A stretch of DNA of 64,000 nt from Oxalobacteraceae sp. CFBP 13730 (lineage in GTDB: Bacteria > Pseudomonadota > Gammaproteobacteria > Burkholderiales > Burkholderiaceae_D): NCBI GenBank assembly GCA_014841835.1, contig JACYUQ010000002.1, forward strand, positions 248,001-312,000. Reading direction: 5' to 3'. Below are positions 60,198 to 64,000 of the stretch, piece after piece. The translations under genes and the position numbers were made by a program. Under the pieces are notes generated by a model. That model ran no database searches. It was not told where the DNA came from and worked only from the letters and a program-made list of their open reading frames with translations. Position 1 is the first letter of the stretch; every line of letters starts with the position of its first letter.

Positions 60198-61343
60198 GTG
60201 TCTGTCCGATTTTCTTCCCCCATCTTGCGGGCGGCCGTGCTCGCCTTCTGCGCTGCCGGCGCTCTGGCCGCGTGCTCCAAGCCGGCGCCGCCGGTCGAAG
60301 ATATCCGCCCGGTGCGGGTGATCCAGCTGGTGGCGGATGCGGGTGCCGAGCGGTCCCAGTTTGCAGGCGATGTGCGACCGCGCTACGAGTCGCAACTGGG
60401 CTTTCGGGTCGGTGGCAAGATCATCGAGCGCAAGGTGGACGTGGGCGCGACCGTCAGGCGCGGCACGGTGCTGATGCGGCTCGACCCGCAGGACATCAAG
60501 CTGGCCGAAACCCAGGCGCGCTCCACGCTGCGCGCCGCTGACACCGAGCGCGAACTGGCCGCTGCCGATTACAAACGGCACGTCAATCTGCGGACCCAGA
60601 ATTTCGTCAGCCAGGCCGTGCTCGACGCCAAGCAAAGCGCGCTCAAGGCCGCCGAGGCCAATGTCGAAGCAGCGCGCGCCGGCTTGCGCGGCCAGTCGAA
60701 CCAGGCCAATTACACGACGCTGGTTGCCGACGTCGATGGTGTCGTCACGGCGCTCGAGGCCGAAGTGGGGCAGGTCGTCCAGGCCGGCACACCCGTGGTG
60801 CGTGTCGCCCGCGCCACCGAAAAAGAAGTCGTCATCGGCATCCCCGAGAACAAGGTGGACGGATTGCGCCAGTCGGCCGACGTCGTCGTGCGCCTGTGGG
60901 CCAATGCCGATCAAACCATCGTCGGCGAGATCCGCGAAATCGCACCGATGGCCGATCCCGCGACCCGTACCTACACCGTCAAAGTCGCGCTGCCCGAGCG
61001 CGCCGACGTGCGCCTGGGGATGAGTGCGACCGTGGAACTGGCCACGGGTGCGGCATCCACTGGCGGGTTGCGCGTGCCATTGACCGCACTGGTCAACCAC
61101 CAGGGCGCGAGCAGCGTCTGGATCGTCGAGAACGGCGCCGTCAAGCGCGTGCCGGTGCAGGTCACCGGCCAGGTCGACAACGACGTGCTGGTGACCGGCG
61201 CCGTGCGCGCCGGGCAGAGTGTGGTCACGGCCGGCGTGAACCTGCTCAAGCCGGGCCAGAAGGTGCGCATCCTGACCGCCGATGTCGCGCGGCGGGCGGA
61301 CGCTGAAGCCGCCATGACGGCCAAGGGCGGGACCGCACAATGA
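60198..61343 (+). CDS. RND efflux periplasmic adaptor lipoprotein
   Basis: A 381-residue membrane-fusion protein linking an RND pump to an outer-membrane channel. It has a lipoprotein signal ending in the lipobox GALAAC, a biotinyl/lipoyl-like start (GFRVGGKIIERKVDVGATV), a helical hairpin (about 95-160), the QLVADVDGVV-type lipoyl return, and beta-barrel and membrane-proximal domains. GTG at 60198 is chosen because AAAGGAA lies 7 bases upstream; an in-frame ATG at 60174 is possible. Its stop overlaps the permease start by 4 bp (ATGA). Confidence 0.92.
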   Translation: MSVRFSSPILRAAVLAFCAAGALAACSKPAPPVEDIRPVRVIQLVADAGAERSQFAGDVRPRYESQLGFRVGGKIIERKVDVGATVRRGTVLMRLDPQDIKLAETQARSTLRAADTERELAAADYKRHVNLRTQNFVSQAVLDAKQSALKAAEANVEAARAGLRGQSNQANYTTLVADVDGVVTALEAEVGQVVQAGTPVVRVARATEKEVVIGIPENKVDGLRQSADVVVRLWANADQTIVGEIREIAPMADPATRTYTVKVALPERADVRLGMSATVELATGAASTGGLRVPLTALVNHQGASSVWIVENGAVKRVPVQVTGQVDNDVLVTGAVRAGQSVVTAGVNLLKPGQKVRILTADVARRADAEAAMTAKGGTAQ

Positions 61344-64000
61344 AAGGCTTCAACCTGTCGCGCTGGGCGCTGGAACACATCCCGCTCACGCGCTTTCTGA
61401 TCGCGGCCTGCCTGCTGTTCGGCATCCTGAGCTACTTCGAACTGGGCCAGGACGAAGACCCGCCATTCACTTTCCGCGCGATGGTCGTGCGCGCCGTGTG
61501 GCCGGGCGCCACCGCGCTGCAGATGGCCGAGCAGGTCACCGATCCGCTCGAGCGCAAGCTGCAGGAGACGCCGTACGTCAAGAGCATCCGCAGTTTTTCC
61601 AAGCCCGGCGAGACCACGATTTTGATCGAGCTGCGCGAATCGACCCCGCCCAAAGAAACCAGCGCCGCGTGGTACCAGGTGCGCAAGAAAATCGGCGACA
61701 TCACCGCCACGCTGCCGCAGGGCGTCATCGGCCCGTTCTTCAACGACGAATTCGGCGACACCTACGGCTCGATCTTCGCGTTGTCGGGCGATGGCTTCAC
61801 CTACGGCGAAATGCGCGACTACGCCGACTTCGTGCGCCAGCAACTGCTGCGCGTGCCGCTGGTGGCCAAGGTCGAGCAGCTGGGCGTGCAGAACGAAAAA
61901 GTGTATATCGAGTTCTCCAGCAAGAAATTCGCCCAGCTGGGCGTGCCGTTCGAGCAGATCGTGAACCAGATCGCCACGCAGAACGCGGTCGAGGCCAGCG
62001 GCGTGCTGGTCACGCCAACAGATAACCTGTCGGTGCGCGTGACGGGCGCGCTGGGCACGCTCGACCAGATCGAGGCGCTGCAGCTGCGCGCCGGCGGCAC
62101 CACGTTCCGCCTGGGCGACTTCGCCACCGTCAAGCGCGGCTACCAGGACCCGCCGGCCGACAAGATGCGCTTTAACGGCAAGGAAGTGATCGGCCTTGGC
62201 GTGTCGATGGAAAAGGGCGGCAACATCATCACGATGGGCAAAGGGCTGGCCGACACGGTGGCCCGCATCCGCGCGCAGCTGCCGGTCGGGATCGAGCTTG
62301 AACGCGTCGCCGACCAGCCGCAGGCCGTCAAGGAATCAGTGGGCGAATTCGTCAAGGTGCTGATCGAGGCGGTGGTCATTGTGCTGGTCGTGTCGTTCCT
62401 GGCCCTGGGCCTGCACACCAAACCCAAATGGCGCATCGATATCTACCCGGGCCTGGTGGTGGCGCTGTCGATCCCGCTGGTGCTGGCCATCACGTTCCTG
62501 GCCATGCGCATGCTCGACATCTCGCTGCACAAGATTTCACTCGGCGCGCTGATCATCGCGCTGGGCCTCCTGGTCGACGATGCCATCATCGCCGTCGAAA
62601 TGATGGTGCGCAAAATGGAGGAGGGCCTGTCGCGCTTCGAGGCTGCGACCTTTGCCTACACGTCCACCGCGATGCCGATGCTGACCGGGACCCTGATCAC
62701 GGCGGCGGGCTTTTTGCCGATCGGTCTGGCCGAATCGGCCGCCGGCGAGTACACGTTCTCGATGTTTTCGGTCAACGGGCTGGCGCTGCTGATCTCTTGG
62801 GTGGTGGCGGTGATGTTTACGCCGTACATCGGCTTCATGCTGCTCAAGGTCAAGCCGCACGCCCATGGCGACAGTGGCCACGACGTGTTCGATTCCCCGG
62901 CGTATCAGCGCTTCCGGCGCATCGTGACCTGGTGCGTCGAGTGGCGCAAGACCACCATCGCGCTGACGCTCGCCGTGTTCGCGCTGGGTATTTTTGGCTT
63001 CACGTTCATCGAGAAGCAGTTCTTCCCGGATTCGAGCCGGCCCGAGTTGATGGTCGAACTGTGGTCGCCCGAGGGCACGAGCTTTGCCGCCAACGAAGCG
63101 ACCGTCAAGCGCTTCGAGGCGTTTCTGGCGCAGCAGCAGGGCGTGCGCAGCGTGACGAGCTATGTCGGCACCGGCAGCCCGCGCTTCTATCTGCCGCTGG
63201 ACCAGATCTTCCCGCAATCGAACGTCTCGCAAGTGGTCGTGTTGCCGGTCGACACCAAGGCGCGCGACGCGCTGCGCCTGAAGATCGTCGACATCTTCAA
63301 GCACGATTTTCCCGAAGTGCGCGGGCGCGTCAGGCTGCTGGCCAATGGCCCGCCGGTGCCGTACCCGGTGCAGTTCCAGGTGCTGGGGCCGGACATCGGC
63401 GTCGTGCGTACCATCGCCGACCAGGTCCGGGCGACCATGCTCGCCAACCCGAACACGCTGGGTGTCAATGACAACTGGAACGAATCGATCAAGGTGCTGC
63501 GCCTCGATCTGGACCAGGACAAGCTGCGCGCGTTGGGCGTGACGTCGCAGGCCGTGCGGCGCGCGGTCAACACGACGCTCACCGGCACCATCGTCGGGCA
63601 GTTGCGCGAATCGAACCGCCTGATCGACATGGTCGTGCGCCAGCCGTTGGAAGAGCGCTCGACCATCACGCGCCTGTCCGAAACGCTGGTGCCCACTGCC
63701 AGCGGGCAGGCCGTGACGATTGGCCAGGTGGCACGCGTGCGCTTCGTCTGGGAGCCGGGCGTCGTCTGGCGCGAGGGCCGCGAGTGGGCGATCATGGTCC
63801 AGGCTGACGTGGTCGATGGCATCCAGGGGCCGACCGTGACGGCGCAAGTCGACAAGGAACTGGCCGCGCTGCGCGCGAAGCTGCCAGCCGGCTATCGCCT
63901 GACGATCGAAGGCGCCGCCGCCGACAGTTCGGACGCGGAAGCGTCCATCGCCGCCAATGTGCCGCTGGTACTGTTCATCGTTTTTGCGCTCCTGATGCTG
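61340..64000 (+). CDS. RND family efflux permease, 3' end beyond the window
   Basis: An inner-membrane proton-driven efflux pump. The 887 residues visible begin MKGFNLSRWALEHIPLTRFL, with the first helix at about 17-35, a large periplasmic loop (PGATALQMAEQVTDPLE, PGETTILIELRE), then the helix cluster with GALIIALGLLVDDAIIAVEMM, whose paired Asp form the proton relay, and the second periplasmic half. The frame stays open to the last base, and the break comes near helix 8 of the usual 12 (about 1,030 residues). Sequence is nearest the heavy-metal/multidrug-like single-pump group; substrate unknown. It is translationally coupled to the adaptor. Confidence 0.93.
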   Translation, partial: MKGFNLSRWALEHIPLTRFLIAACLLFGILSYFELGQDEDPPFTFRAMVVRAVWPGATALQMAEQVTDPLERKLQETPYVKSIRSFSKPGETTILIELRESTPPKETSAAWYQVRKKIGDITATLPQGVIGPFFNDEFGDTYGSIFALSGDGFTYGEMRDYADFVRQQLLRVPLVAKVEQLGVQNEKVYIEFSSKKFAQLGVPFEQIVNQIATQNAVEASGVLVTPTDNLSVRVTGALGTLDQIEALQLRAGGTTFRLGDFATVKRGYQDPPADKMRFNGKEVIGLGVSMEKGGNIITMGKGLADTVARIRAQLPVGIELERVADQPQAVKESVGEFVKVLIEAVVIVLVVSFLALGLHTKPKWRIDIYPGLVVALSIPLVLAITFLAMRMLDISLHKISLGALIIALGLLVDDAIIAVEMMVRKMEEGLSRFEAATFAYTSTAMPMLTGTLITAAGFLPIGLAESAAGEYTFSMFSVNGLALLISWVVAVMFTPYIGFMLLKVKPHAHGDSGHDVFDSPAYQRFRRIVTWCVEWRKTTIALTLAVFALGIFGFTFIEKQFFPDSSRPELMVELWSPEGTSFAANEATVKRFEAFLAQQQGVRSVTSYVGTGSPRFYLPLDQIFPQSNVSQVVVLPVDTKARDALRLKIVDIFKHDFPEVRGRVRLLANGPPVPYPVQFQVLGPDIGVVRTIADQVRATMLANPNTLGVNDNWNESIKVLRLDLDQDKLRALGVTSQAVRRAVNTTLTGTIVGQLRESNRLIDMVVRQPLEERSTITRLSETLVPTASGQAVTIGQVARVRFVWEPGVVWREGREWAIMVQADVVDGIQGPTVTAQVDKELAALRAKLPAGYRLTIEGAAADSSDAEASIAANVPLVLFIVFALLML

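Overview
The window is a GC-rich (roughly 65% by eye), densely packed chromosomal segment of a betaproteobacterium, most likely an Oxalobacteraceae member of the Massilia/Telluria/Duganella type. This is inferred from gene content: paired cyanophycin synthetases with cyanophycinase and isoaspartyl peptidase, hpnCDE squalene synthesis, several c-di-GMP proteins, the gloB/methyltransferase/rnhA/dnaQ group, and the thrC-moeA-moaD order. No sequence search was run. Nothing looks like a plasmid or prophage; the only autonomous mobile element seen is one IS1595-type insertion sequence.

Layout. 1-2.3 kb: end of a YihY/BrkB membrane protein, an alpha/beta hydrolase and a CBS-domain protein. 2.3-9.3 kb: signalling block (REC-DUF3369-GGDEF-EAL; a coupled PAS-GGDEF-EAL/HDOD pair) interrupted by aroC. 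9.7-16.9 kb: upp, an HPt protein, a cold shock gene with a long leader, a LysR gene divergent from malate synthase, gloB, a methyltransferase, rnhA and dnaQ. 17.0-17.3 kb: two identical tRNA-Val(CAC) genes, each with its own promoter and terminator. 17.6-23.4 kb: MHYT hybrid histidine kinase, TPR-GGDEF protein, APC permease. 23.5-33.1 kb: pncA, then a cyanophycin island: a haem-oxygenase-like iron protein and cphA on the plus strand, facing an iaaA-cphB-cphA' operon on the minus strand whose genes overlap by 4 bp. 33.3-38.3 kb: Hsp70-like protein, DEDDh exonuclease, Sel1 protein, S9 peptidase.

38.4-47 kb: an XRE-cupin regulator divergent from kbl-tdh-sdaA (threonine to glycine plus acetyl-CoA; serine to pyruvate), a 1,069-bp IS with perfect 8-bp target duplications dropped between sdaA and its apparent terminator, then thrC-moeA-moaD. 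47-50 kb: an orphan TRAP binding protein and a four-gene operon (membrane protein, small XRE regulator, secreted hydrolase, small membrane protein) with an unusually clear operator/promoter. 50.1-55 kb: flavoprotein, TPR protein, hypothetical, arfB, YeeE/YedE transporter. 55-60 kb: DUF2807/DUF1700 genes and hpnCDE. 60.2-64 kb: RND efflux adaptor and permease; the permease runs off the right edge.

Themes: the nitrogen-storage island holds both polymer-making and polymer-degrading enzymes and adds an uncharacterised oxidase-like gene beside cphA. Threonine breakdown and synthesis genes lie next to each other. An AT-rich inverted repeat family with a GGGTCAG(A/T)GTCGAATT core occurs in two separate intergenic regions, both between convergent genes.
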